Shown here: positions 11,090-18,543 of the stretch, one piece after another
Layout of the letters: each line of letters opens with the position of its first letter
Position numbering within the stretch: position 1 is the first letter of the stretch
Source of the DNA: an uncultured Pelagibacteraceae bacterium
GTDB taxonomy: Bacteria; Pseudomonadota; Alphaproteobacteria; Pelagibacterales; Pelagibacteraceae
Assembly: GCA_902514805.1 (NCBI GenBank)
Contig: CABXSF010000009.1
Coordinates: 1 to 35,020 of the forward strand
Direction: 5' to 3'
DNA length: 35,020 bases
Notes under the pieces: generated by a model
The model's database searches: none
The model's input: only the letters and a program-made list of their open reading frames with translations
Told to the model about the DNA's origin: nothing
Made by a program: the position numbers and the translations under genes

Positions 11090-11344
11090 TTATTTTAATT
11101 TTTCATTTAAATTATTAGATTTTTCTAATTCTCGAAGTTCTGTATAGCCTCCTACATGATAATCATCAAAAAAAATCTGAGGAATTGTTCTTTGGCCATT
11201 TGATTTTTTTATCATTTCTTCTTTAATTTTTTCCCCTGAAGAAACATCGATTTCACTAAAACTTAATCCATTTCTCTTAAGTAATCTTTTTGCAGCATCG
11301 CAAAAATTACAAAAAGGTCCTGTATAAACGATAATATTTTTCAT
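11090..11344 (-). CDS. grxC: Glutaredoxin 3
   Basis: A small dithiol glutaredoxin of 84 residues that reduces disulfides and glutathione mixed disulfides. The active site is C12-N-F-C15, followed by the cis-proline motif TIPQIFF and the glutathione-binding GG of HVGGYTEL. The active-site dipeptide NF differs from the commoner PY. It lies 3 bases downstream of the DUF2805 gene on the same strand and meets msrB tail to tail with no spacer. Confidence 0.94.
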   Translation of the reverse strand: MKNIIVYTGPFCNFCDAAKRLLKRNGLSFSEIDVSSGEKIKEEMIKKSNGQRTIPQIFFDDYHVGGYTELRELEKSNNLNEKLK

Positions 11345-11347
11345 TCT

Positions 11348-11641
11348 TTATATATAATCATTTTTTTTTATTTTTCTTCTTATTTCTTTTCTAGATAATT
11401 CAAATTTTTTTCTATGTTTGATGCTTTGATTTTTTGCTCTTTTTCTCCAGAGTTTAAAAGATGAAGGCTTAAGTTCTTTCCTCATTAATTTAATTACGTC
11501 ACTTTCAGAATATCCAGACCTTTTTTTGATTTCCTCAAAAGTGACACGATCTGCCCAAGCAGCCCACACAACCCAATCTGGACTCATAGAATTTGGCTCT
11601 GGATTTTTAACTTTTGTAATAGGCCTGTGACCTTTTTTCAT
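11348..11641 (-). CDS. DUF2805 / TIGR03643 family small basic protein
   Basis: A 97-residue basic protein with a central helix-turn-helix-like region (DRVTFEEIKKRSGYSESDVIKLMRK, about residues 31-55). It is followed by the family signature LKPSSFKLWRKRAKNQ and a lysine-rich tail. This pattern matches the uncharacterised DUF2805 family as I remember it, and no function is established. The HTH-like segment and high charge suggest nucleic-acid binding, an inference only. It is the first gene of a two-gene unit with grxC and is divergent from the ProC-like gene, with 188 bases between them. Confidence 0.8.
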   Translation of the reverse strand: MKKGHRPITKVKNPEPNSMSPDWVVWAAWADRVTFEEIKKRSGYSESDVIKLMRKELKPSSFKLWRKRAKNQSIKHRKKFELSRKEIRRKIKKNDYI

Positions 11642-11690
11642 AATTATTTAATTAATATAAAAAATTGATTAATGCAATTTTAATGGAGTG

Positions 11691-11699
11691 TGATATAAT
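11691..11699 (+). promoter_or_regulatory. Extended -10 promoter before the ProC-like gene
   Basis: TGATATAAT is an exact extended -10 element (TG-N-TATAAT). A -35 box at normal distance is not evident, which extended -10 promoters tolerate. The predicted start, about 7 bases downstream, coincides with 11706, the first base of a 10-bp hairpin stem. This agreement raises confidence in both features. Confidence 0.6.
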
Positions 11700-11705
11700 G
11701 ATAGT

Positions 11706-11751
11706 GATAGTCCTATATAGCCATCTTTAGCTCCCGGTTTTTAGGACTATC
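11706..11751 (+). other. Structured RNA leader: 10-bp hairpin at predicted mRNA 5' end
   Basis: GATAGTCCTA (11706-11715) is perfectly complementary to TAGGACTATC (11742-11751), enclosing a 26-base loop that contains a GC-richer segment (TTTAGCTCCCGG). The stem begins where transcription from the extended -10 element should start, and 78 bases separate it from the ATG at 11830. The GC-containing element stands out against the surrounding AT-rich spacer. No U-tract follows, so it is not an intrinsic terminator on this strand. It could be a cis-regulatory leader, a 5' stabiliser or a small RNA. I do not recognise it as a known family. Confidence 0.55.
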
Positions 11752-11829
11752 TCTTAAAAAAGCCTCTACACTTAATTATTAGCACCACATCAATATTTTA
11801 GTTTTTATGATAATAATAATCTTATAGTT

Positions 11830-12600
11830 ATGAAATTAGGATTTATCGGAACTGGTGAAATTACAAAAGCTGTAGTTATTGGAATTTTAAGATCGAAATT
11901 AAAAGTAAAAAAGATTTATTTATCGGAACGGAATAAAAAGATTTCTTCCTTTTTAAGAAAAAAGAATAAAAATATTCAAGTTGAGAAAGATAATCAACTT
12001 TTAATTAATAAGTCAGACTGGGTTTTTTTAGCAGTTACACCAAAGGTAGGAAATCAAATTATTGGAAAACTTAATTTTAAAAAAAAACAAGTTATTGTTA
12101 GTTTTATTTCTACAATACAACTTCCGGTATTAAAAAAATTAACTAAAATTAATAAAGATATAGTACGTGCAATTCCTTTACCGCCAATTTCATTAAGAAA
12201 AGGTCCAATTCCAATATTTCCGCCAAATAAAAAGGTAAAACAGTTTTTTTCTAATTTAGGTACAGTAATTGAACTTAATAATGAAAAAAAATCTCTTAAT
12301 TTTTGGTCGACTTCCGGAATGATGGCACCTTTTTACGAATTTTTAAATACTTTATCAAGATGGCTTATTTTAAAGGGTATTAAAAAAGAAAATGCTCAAA
12401 ATTACATTACTTCATTGTTTGTTGCTCTTTCTGAAAATGCGCAAAAAAATTCTGGAAAAGATTTATCAATTTTGGTAAAAAATTCACAAACACCCGGAGG
12501 ATTAAATCAACAAGGTGTTAAATTATTTAAAAAATTCAAATTATATAAGTCGACGGATAAAACTCTTAATGATATTTTGAAAAGATTGAAAAAAAATTGA
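11830..12600 (+). CDS. Pyrroline-5-carboxylate reductase-like protein (ProC family)
   Basis: A 256-residue protein with an N-terminal NADP-binding fold (MKLGFIGTGEITKAV, glycine-rich loop at residues 5-9) and a C-terminal helical domain. The latter carries SQTPGGLNQQG (about 225-235), matching the ProC signature SPGGTT. The middle is divergent from standard ProC (for example AIPLPPISLRKGPIPIF in place of the usual MPNTP motif), so the exact substrate is uncertain. The reaction could be NAD(P)H-linked reduction of pyrroline-5-carboxylate or a related cyclic imine. It has a 124-base leader with the 11706-11751 hairpin and is followed after one base by the GNAT-like gene. Confidence 0.8.
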   Translation: MKLGFIGTGEITKAVVIGILRSKLKVKKIYLSERNKKISSFLRKKNKNIQVEKDNQLLINKSDWVFLAVTPKVGNQIIGKLNFKKKQVIVSFISTIQLPVLKKLTKINKDIVRAIPLPPISLRKGPIPIFPPNKKVKQFFSNLGTVIELNNEKKSLNFWSTSGMMAPFYEFLNTLSRWLILKGIKKENAQNYITSLFVALSENAQKNSGKDLSILVKNSQTPGGLNQQGVKLFKKFKLYKSTDKTLNDILKRLKKN

Positions 12601-12601
12601 T

Positions 12602-13297
12602 ATGAGACAAATTTTTAAAAATGTAAAACAAAAATTAGTTTCTAAATATATAAAGAATAGTAACACAAAAAACACTAAGGAAGTTCTTCAAACTGTAAAA
12701 GAACAATTAGTTTCTAAATATACCAAAAACGATAATTTAAAAAGCTCCAAAAAGTTTAAACCACGAATTAAAGCTAGAATCAGAAGAAACAAACAAATTA
12801 TATCTAAAAATATTGATAATCTTTTTGATTGGATCAAAGGAGCACAAATAGTTGAACTTAAAAAATGCAATATAAGTGAAGATCCTGTCAGACCAGAATT
12901 GGATAATAAATTTAGGACTAGCTATGGTAGAAAAATTTATGGAGTAAAATATAAAGGTGAAATTCATGCTGTAATGTGTTTTGCCTTTACAAATGAAATT
13001 CCAAAAAGTGTTGAAGAGTTGGATATGATGAGCAAAGATGCTTTTCTTCAAAGTATCCGTAGGGACTATCAAGTAGGAAATATAGCTATTGCATATACTG
13101 TTTGGTCAAAAAAAAGAGGTGGTGGTAAATTAATTGTAAAAGAGGTATTTAAATTGATAAAAAAAACTCATCATTTAAATCGGTTAATTACTTTATCACC
13201 ACTTACAGAAATGGCTCGGAAATTTCATTTAAGTAATGGAGCTATTCAAATTCAAGTGAATGAAACCACTCAAAACTTTGAATATGAAAAAGTTTGA
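12602..13297 (+). CDS. GNAT-like protein with duplicated basic N-terminus
   Basis: The 231-residue product is not firmly recognised. The C-terminal half (about 85-231) has features of a GNAT acyltransferase fold: a strand, then VWSKKRGGGKLIVKEVF, which resembles the acetyl-CoA-binding motif A (R/Q-x-x-G-x-G/A). Later LSPLTEMARKFHLSNGA resembles the end of GNAT domains. The first 80 residues are very lysine-rich and contain a 24-residue direct duplication (VKQKLVSKY and VKEQLVSKY units), probably helical. It follows the ProC-like gene by one base and is likely co-transcribed. Substrate is unknown. No membrane segment or signal peptide is seen. Confidence 0.6.
   Translation: MRQIFKNVKQKLVSKYIKNSNTKNTKEVLQTVKEQLVSKYTKNDNLKSSKKFKPRIKARIRRNKQIISKNIDNLFDWIKGAQIVELKKCNISEDPVRPELDNKFRTSYGRKIYGVKYKGEIHAVMCFAFTNEIPKSVEELDMMSKDAFLQSIRRDYQVGNIAIAYTVWSKKRGGGKLIVKEVFKLIKKTHHLNRLITLSPLTEMARKFHLSNGAIQIQVNETTQNFEYEKV
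12623..12766 (+). repeat. In-frame tandem duplication of 72 bases
   Basis: Two adjacent 72-base units (12623-12694 and 12695-12766) encode related 24-residue segments. The core ATTAGTTTCTAAATATA is identical at 12634-12650 and 12706-12722, exactly 72 bases apart. Outside the core the DNA has diverged while the protein pattern (LVSKY, KN, K-rich) is kept. Confidence 0.75.
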
Positions 13298-13337
13298 AGT
13301 TCTTTCTCAAATGAAATACGTTTAATAAGTTAATTCT

Positions 13338-13343
13338 TATAAT
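13338..13343 (+). promoter_or_regulatory. Candidate -10 box for the MFS gene
   Basis: A perfect TATAAT lies in the 59-base gap before the MFS gene. A start 7 bases downstream would leave only about 7 bases of leader before the ATG at 13357. No clear -35 box is seen. Confidence 0.35.
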
Positions 13344-13356
13344 AACGAACTAACTA

Positions 13357-14535
13357 ATGAACAGAAATTTATTCGTACTTCTTTTTAGTCAAATTTTTAG
13401 CTTTACAGCTGCACCAGTAACAGTTTTTCTAAGTGGTATTATTGGATCACAAATTAGTCCTTTGAAATCTTTATCAACTTTGCCAATGTCAATATCTGTT
13501 GTTGGTATCGCTATTGGAGCAATTGTTGCTACAAAAACAATGAGTTTATTAGGAAGAAAGGCAGGCTTTATTTTTGCAGCTATTTCTAATTCTTTAGTTT
13601 CGTTATTAGCTGCATATTCAGTTATGTCCCAGAATTTTATTTTGTTTTGTATTGCAAATTTTTTTATTGGTGTTGGAATGGCATTTACACATCAATATCG
13701 TTTTGCTGCAGCCGAAAGCGTCGATAAAGATAAAATACCAAAAGCAATTTCAATGATTCTCTTAGGAGGTATTGTCTCTGCATTTATTGGGCCTGGCACA
13801 GCTAATCTTACAAAAAACTTTATATCGGAGCAATTATATGTTGGTTCATATGTATCTCTTGCAGTGTTTATGTTTCTACCTGCTATTTTCTTTTTATTTT
13901 ACGAAAATAAAACTATTATAAAAAATGATATATCATTTGTTGGTAGGGGTTATTTTGAAATATTTTCTCAACCTAGATTTTTGCAAGCAATGGTGGCAAG
14001 CGCATTTGGCTATGCAATTATGACTTTTTTAATGACAGCAACTCCAATTAGTATGCATGTGATGGAGAATATGTCATTAGATAAAACTAGTTTTGTTATT
14101 CAGATTCATGTTGCATCAATGTTTTTACCTTCTTTAATAACTGGAAATTTGATTAAAAAATTTGGACATAGCAGAATAATGTATATTGGTTTGCTGCTTT
14201 ATAGCGTTACAATACTCCTAAGTTTACTTGATCAAACTTTTTTCAATTATTTGATTGCTCTTATTTTTCTTGGGTTTGGATGGAATTTTTTATTCATATC
14301 AGGAACAAGTCTTTTGGTAACAACTTATAATGAACAAGAAAAGTTTAAAGCTCAAGGGTTAAATGATTTTGTAGTTTATTCAGTACACGCAATAGGAAGT
14401 TTATCTGCTGGTATATTGTTAGTTTTGACCAACTGGAAGTTAATGAACATTATTTGCATTCCTTTAATAGCAATTATATTGATTACAATATTAAGAGCAG
14501 AATTTATTGAAAAAAAAATTAGAAATACTTCTTAA
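13357..14535 (+). CDS. MFS transporter
   Basis: A 392-residue permease with about twelve hydrophobic segments. The loop 2-3 region (SLLGRKAGFIF, about residues 63-73) is the reduced major-facilitator motif. The N-terminus has an alternating small/hydrophobic pattern, and the two six-helix halves are joined by a charged segment near residues 185-195. The substrate cannot be predicted. It is transcribed alone and its last 17 bases overlap the 3' end of the convergent TerC gene. Confidence 0.85.
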   Translation: MNRNLFVLLFSQIFSFTAAPVTVFLSGIIGSQISPLKSLSTLPMSISVVGIAIGAIVATKTMSLLGRKAGFIFAAISNSLVSLLAAYSVMSQNFILFCIANFFIGVGMAFTHQYRFAAAESVDKDKIPKAISMILLGGIVSAFIGPGTANLTKNFISEQLYVGSYVSLAVFMFLPAIFFLFYENKTIIKNDISFVGRGYFEIFSQPRFLQAMVASAFGYAIMTFLMTATPISMHVMENMSLDKTSFVIQIHVASMFLPSLITGNLIKKFGHSRIMYIGLLLYSVTILLSLLDQTFFNYLIALIFLGFGWNFLFISGTSLLVTTYNEQEKFKAQGLNDFVVYSVHAIGSLSAGILLVLTNWKLMNIICIPLIAIILITILRAEFIEKKIRNTS

Positions 14536-15130
14536 ACTCTTCAGCTACCTTTAATATTTCTAAATCAACGAGACCTCCAATTATTAATTGAATAGCTACA
14601 ATTAAAATAAATCCCAAACCTATATAGGCTATCCATAAATGCTTTTGAATGTAATTTGCAAGGTAGGTCGCAAGTGCACCTGTTAAAACAACTGATAAAA
14701 CCAAACCAAAAACCATAAATCCAAAATTTCCTTTTGCAGCACCAACCACTCCAATTACATTATCGAAGCTAATTGTTATATCTGCAAAAAGAACCTTGTA
14801 GATACTTTGTATGTATGAAGGTTCTTTTGATACCTTAGTTGGCGATTTAATTTTTTTAATTTCAAATAAATCTTTTCTTAAATCATTAACAATCCATACT
14901 AAAAGTAAACCACCTAAAATTTTAATAAAATAAAATTTAAATAAGTATGTTGCAAATACAGCAAAAATAACTTTAAAAACTAAAGCACCCGCAACACCCC
15001 ACAATATAATTTGTTTTCTGTGTTTAGGTACAAAATTGGCTGCTATTAGTCCAATTATTATTGCATTGTCTGCTGCAAGAATAATATCTATAAATATAAT
15101 TTGTAAGAGTATAATAGATTGTTCAATCAA
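14519..15130 (-). CDS. TerC family integral membrane protein
   Basis: A 203-residue membrane protein with two homologous halves, as in TerC/YjbE proteins. The first half carries the acidic membrane motif IILAADNAIIIG (about 17-28) and the second ADITISFDNVIGVVGA, the paired D-N motifs thought to bind metal. TerC relatives are implicated in manganese or other metal export and in loading secreted metalloproteins. The tellurite-resistance name is historical. A charged loop of about 30 residues (RKDLFEIKKIKSPTKVSKE) joins the halves. It is divergent from dctP, with 114 bases between them. Confidence 0.9.
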   Translation of the reverse strand: MIEQSIILLQIIFIDIILAADNAIIIGLIAANFVPKHRKQIILWGVAGALVFKVIFAVFATYLFKFYFIKILGGLLLVWIVNDLRKDLFEIKKIKSPTKVSKEPSYIQSIYKVLFADITISFDNVIGVVGAAKGNFGFMVFGLVLSVVLTGALATYLANYIQKHLWIAYIGLGFILIVAIQLIIGGLVDLEILKVAEEFKKYF

Positions 15131-15136
15131 GATTCC

Positions 15137-15163
15137 TTGATAATATAAAATTTTTTGTATAAT
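15137..15163 (+). promoter_or_regulatory. Candidate promoter of the TRAP operon
   Basis: TTGATA (15137-15142) and a perfect TATAAT (15158-15163) are 15 bases apart, slightly short of the usual 17. Transcription would begin near 15170, giving a leader of about 75 bases ending in a strong ribosome site. Other -10-like hexamers lie nearby, so the exact promoter is uncertain. Confidence 0.35.
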
Positions 15164-15233
15164 TCAATTAAAAGTAGTGAAAATTTTTATTGATTTAAAT
15201 ATTTAGACATAATCAAATAGGTTTTAATAAATT

Positions 15234-15240
15234 AAGGAGG
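15234..15240 (+). promoter_or_regulatory. Strong Shine-Dalgarno site of dctP
   Basis: AAGGAGG stands 4 bases before the dctP ATG. It is the only near-perfect ribosome site I see in the window. It fits the high expression expected of a periplasmic substrate-binding protein. Confidence 0.85.
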
Positions 15241-15244
15241 AGAA

Positions 15245-16213
15245 ATGAAAATATTCAAATATATTTTATCAATTTTTGTTGCTCTACTAGTATTTACTCA
15301 TTCAAATGCTGCTGAAAAATGGGATATGGCTCTAGCTTATGGTGCTGGAAACTTTCATTCGGCGAATGCTACTGAATTTGCAAATAATGTAACAAAAAAA
15401 AGCAATGGTAAGCTAACTATAGTTACTCATCCAGGAGGTTCATTGTTTAAAGGGGGAGAAATTTTTAGAGCTGTTAGAACTGGTCAGGCTCCAATTGGAG
15501 AAAGATTTATGTCAGCTTTAGGTAAAGAAGATCCATTACTAGAAATTGACTCACTACCATTTTTAGCAACTTCCTACTCAGATGCAATGAAACTTTATAA
15601 AGCATCAAAAGCTGAAATTGCAAAAAATTTAGATAAAAAAGGACTTGTGTTTTTATACGCAGTTCCATGGCCGGCTCAAGGTTTATACTCTAAAAAAGAA
15701 ATTAATAGCGTATCAGATCTAAAAGGTCTTAAGTTTAGAGCTTATAACAGTGCAACTGTAAGAATTGCAGAATTAACTGGTATGGCTCCAACTAAAATTG
15801 AAGCTGCTGAGATATCTCAAGCATTTTCAACAGGAGCTGTTGAAAGTATGATTACCTCTCCAACAACTGGTAAGAACAAAAAAATTTGGGAAAATGGAGT
15901 AAAATATTTTTATGACATTGCTGCATGGTTTCCAAAAAATATGATTATAGCTAACAAAGAGGCGTGGAATAAGTTAGATAAAGCGACTCAAGATTTAATC
16001 ATGAAAGAAGCAGCAGTTGCTGAGAGAAAAGGTTGGCAACTTTCTAAAATGGGCAATAAAAATGATAAAAAAGCTTTAGCTGATGCTGGCATGACTGTTG
16101 GTAAAGTTAATGCTGCTTTGAAATCTCATTTTGAAAAAGTCGGTCAAACAATGTCTAAAGAATGGGCTAGCAAAGCTGGTTCAAGAGGACAAACTGTTTT
16201 ATCAAAATATTAA
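15245..16213 (+). CDS. dctP: TRAP transporter periplasmic substrate-binding subunit (DctP family)
   Basis: A secreted solute receptor of 322 residues. It has a signal peptide with a hydrophobic core at about 7-17 and cleavage after the alanines at 22-23. The DctP fold shows THPGGSLFKGGEIFRAV, the hinge segment GLKFRAYN with the conserved ligand-binding arginine R165, and SMITSPTTG. Receptors of this kind bind organic anions through that arginine salt bridge. The motifs resemble, from memory, the Bordetella DctP6/DctP7 receptors that bind pyroglutamate. This would match the oxoprolinase genes nearby, but the ligand is unproven. A strong ribosome site precedes it and a hairpin separates it from the membrane subunits. 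Confidence 0.93.
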   Translation: MKIFKYILSIFVALLVFTHSNAAEKWDMALAYGAGNFHSANATEFANNVTKKSNGKLTIVTHPGGSLFKGGEIFRAVRTGQAPIGERFMSALGKEDPLLEIDSLPFLATSYSDAMKLYKASKAEIAKNLDKKGLVFLYAVPWPAQGLYSKKEINSVSDLKGLKFRAYNSATVRIAELTGMAPTKIEAAEISQAFSTGAVESMITSPTTGKNKKIWENGVKYFYDIAAWFPKNMIIANKEAWNKLDKATQDLIMKEAAVAERKGWQLSKMGNKNDKKALADAGMTVGKVNAALKSHFEKVGQTMSKEWASKAGSRGQTVLSKY

Positions 16214-16225
16214 TAATTTAAAATA

Positions 16226-16252
16226 AAAGGCCATCTATATAAGATGGCCTTT
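16226..16252 (+). terminator. Hairpin between dctP and dctQ (attenuator or mRNA stabiliser)
   Basis: AAAGGCCATCT and AGATGGCCTTT form a perfect 11-bp stem with a 5-base loop (ATATA), 12 bases after the dctP stop. Only a short T-rich tail follows (TTTGTTAAATT). Partial termination or protection of the upstream mRNA 3' end is likely, giving more receptor than membrane protein. Confidence 0.75.
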
Positions 16253-16260
16253 GTTAAATT

Positions 16261-16743
16261 ATGTTAATCAAAATAGAAAACTTCCTTCACCGAGTTTATA
16301 AATTTTCAGGTATATTAGCAGCTATATTTCTCATACTTGTTGCAGTTTTTATTTTAATTGGAATATCGTCTCGAATTTTCGATTTTTACATAAGAGGTTT
16401 ATCAGAGTATTCAGGATATTGTATGGCTGCCTCAACGTTTTTTGCACTTGCTTACACGTTTTCAGAAGGTGGCCACATAAGAATTACTTTATTTTTAGAA
16501 AAAATGGGTAGCAGACTAAAAAAAATATTTGAGCTTTGGTGTTTGTCCATTTCCTCAATTTTTTCTGGATTCCTTTTTTTCTATTTCAGTAAAATGTTAT
16601 TTATTTCTTATAAATTTCAGGAGAGAAGCGAAGGGGCTGATGAAATTTTAATTTGGATACCCCAGACAAGTTTAGCCTTTGGATCTTTTATCTTCTTTGT
16701 ATGTATTTTACACCACCTTTTTAAAGCTTTTAAAAATGACTGA
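16261..16743 (+). CDS. dctQ: TRAP transporter small membrane subunit (DctQ)
   Basis: A 160-residue protein with four membrane segments (about 17-40, 53-73, 93-118 and 135-153), the standard DctQ topology. The family pattern is seen in SEYSGYCMAASTFFALAYTF and GGHIRITLF. DctQ forms the small subunit that pairs with DctM in Na+-driven uptake. The ATG comes 8 bases after the dctP hairpin, with no strong ribosome site. The stop overlaps the dctM start in ATGACTGA. Confidence 0.92.
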   Translation: MLIKIENFLHRVYKFSGILAAIFLILVAVFILIGISSRIFDFYIRGLSEYSGYCMAASTFFALAYTFSEGGHIRITLFLEKMGSRLKKIFELWCLSISSIFSGFLFFYFSKMLFISYKFQERSEGADEILIWIPQTSLAFGSFIFFVCILHHLFKAFKND

Positions 16744-18046
16744 AATTATATTAGCAATTTTTTTTATTACTGTTTTATTATTGTTCTTAAGTAGTGGTGT
16801 ATGGGTTGCTATAAGTATGATTGGTGTCTCAGCTATTGCAATGGAACTATTCACATCAAGACCGGTTGGTGATGCAATGGCAACAACAATTTGGGGAATG
16901 TCATCTTCATGGACTCTTACTGCACTTCCCTTGTTTGTTTGGATGGGTGAAATTTTATTTAGAACTAAATTATCCGAAAACCTTTTTGAAGGGCTTTACC
17001 CATGGATGCAAAAGCTTCCAGGAGGACTTATTCATGTGAATGTTGTTGGCTGTGCAATTTTTGCAGCTATTTCAGGTTCCTCTGCAGCAACAGTTGCAAC
17101 TGTAGGAAAAATGTCAATTCCCGAACTTCGTAAAAGGAATTATCCAGAAAAAATATTACTTGGAAGTTTAGCTGGATCTGGAACTTTAGGTTTGTTGATA
17201 CCACCTTCTATAATTTTAATAATTTACGGCGTAACAGTTCAAGAGTCTATTGCTAAGCTTTTTATTGCAGGAATTTTCCCTGGAATAATGATTGCTATTA
17301 TTTTTATGACTTACGTTGTTATTTGGTCATTGATGAATAAAAATAGAATGCCTGTTTTGACGGAAGAAATTCCTTTTATTGAAAAAATAAAAAAATCAGG
17401 CAAACTAATTCCAGTAATATTGCTAATTTTTTCTGTTATAGGATCTATTTATTCAGGTGTGGCCACTGCAACAGAAGCAGCTTCACTAGGGGTAGTTGGA
17501 GCATTAATATTATCTTTTTTTCAAAAAAGTTTAACAGTGGATTCATTTAAGAAGTCCTTATTAGGAGCAACCAAAACCTCTTGCATGATCGGTTTTATTC
17601 TGGCCGGATCAACTTTTCTTTCATTAGCAATGGGTTTTACTGGATTACCGAGAAATTTAGCAATTTGGATAGATACAATGCAGCTCTCGCCTTACATATT
17701 AATTATTGTGTTAATGATTTTTTACATAATTCTTGGAATGTTTTTGGATGGAATATCAGCTGTTGTTTTAACGATGGCAATAATAGAGCCTATGATAAGA
17801 CAGGCGGGTTTTGATATGATTTGGTTTGGTATATTTTTAGTTGTTGTAGTTGAAATGGCTCAAATAACTCCTCCAGTTGGTTTCAATTTGTTTGTTCTAC
17901 AAGGCATGGCAGAAAAAGATATGGGATATATAGCAAGAAGTGCTTTTCCACTTTTTCTCTTAATGGTCTTAGCAACATTTATAATTATTATATTTCCAGA
18001 AATAGCTCTGTGGCTCCCTGAGAAAATGATACAGAATATAAATTAG
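16736..18046 (+). CDS. dctM: TRAP transporter large permease subunit (DctM)
   Basis: The ion-coupled transport channel of the TRAP system, 436 residues from the ATG at 16736. A longer in-frame start at 16679 would add residues encoded within dctQ, is not hydrophobic at its start, and lacks support. The 16736 start overlaps dctQ by 8 bases, as is usual. About 11-12 membrane segments are present with the DctM signatures AISGSSAATVATVGKMSIPE, GSLAGSGTLGLLIPPS, and a second-half GMFLDGISAVVLT and QITPPVGFNLFV. The 3' end overlaps the convergent TPR gene by 4 bases. Confidence 0.95.
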   Translation: MTEIILAIFFITVLLLFLSSGVWVAISMIGVSAIAMELFTSRPVGDAMATTIWGMSSSWTLTALPLFVWMGEILFRTKLSENLFEGLYPWMQKLPGGLIHVNVVGCAIFAAISGSSAATVATVGKMSIPELRKRNYPEKILLGSLAGSGTLGLLIPPSIILIIYGVTVQESIAKLFIAGIFPGIMIAIIFMTYVVIWSLMNKNRMPVLTEEIPFIEKIKKSGKLIPVILLIFSVIGSIYSGVATATEAASLGVVGALILSFFQKSLTVDSFKKSLLGATKTSCMIGFILAGSTFLSLAMGFTGLPRNLAIWIDTMQLSPYILIIVLMIFYIILGMFLDGISAVVLTMAIIEPMIRQAGFDMIWFGIFLVVVVEMAQITPPVGFNLFVLQGMAEKDMGYIARSAFPLFLLMVLATFIIIIFPEIALWLPEKMIQNIN

Positions 18047-18543
18047 TATTTAGACTCTTTCTTTCCTTCAATTACTAATTTAAGCTCTCTATACTCTTTG
18101 CAATTACAATCCTTGAGGACGGCGAGTCTTTCTTTAGCTTTGTCTAATCTATTAGTTACTACAAATAATTCTCCCATATATTCGTTTATTCCCACGTGCT
18201 TAGGATCCAATTCAAGTCCCATTGAATAGTATATTTCTGCATTTTCATAATCACCAACTTTTCTATGTGTGAAGCCTAAATAATTTAGTGTGTTAGGGTC
18301 CGAAGGAAACTTTTTGTTATGTTTTAGCAAATATCCTATAGCTTTTTTATAATGTTTTTGTGCTTTATCTGTCTTATTTTTTTTTTCAAATTTTTTAGCT
18401 TTTTTTATCATTTTTTCTGCAATTTGATATTGTGTTACTGGTTTGCTTTCTTCGCCGCCACCAGAACCACCACTGCCTCCTGCTGAAAAAGCTGGACTAG
18501 TAATTAAAACAAATAGCAAAATAATTAAAAATTTTTTAAACAT
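18043..18543 (-). CDS. Secreted TPR-repeat protein
   Basis: A 166-residue protein with a signal peptide (hydrophobic core about 5-16, likely cleavage after AFSA near residue 21). A Gly/Ser linker (GGSGGSGGGEE) follows, then a lysine-rich helix and TPR repeats. Two repeats are readable: one from about residue 72 (NPNTLNYLGFTHRKVGDYENAEIYYS) and the next from about 106 (VGINEYMGELFVVTNRLDKAKERL). TPRs mediate protein-protein contacts; the partner is unknown. Two cysteines (CNC, about 144-146) near the C-terminus could form a disulfide. Its start codon shares one base with the pxpA stop (TAATG), so it is translated after pxpA. Confidence 0.78.
   Translation of the reverse strand: MFKKFLIILLFVLITSPAFSAGGSGGSGGGEESKPVTQYQIAEKMIKKAKKFEKKNKTDKAQKHYKKAIGYLLKHNKKFPSDPNTLNYLGFTHRKVGDYENAEIYYSMGLELDPKHVGINEYMGELFVVTNRLDKAKERLAVLKDCNCKEYRELKLVIEGKKESKY

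Noticed and set aside
11683-11730. 15-residue leader peptide (ATG to TAG) ahead of the ProC-like gene
   Set aside because: The extended -10 element lies inside it, so the expected mRNA begins after its ATG. It has no ribosome site and no run of one amino-acid codon.
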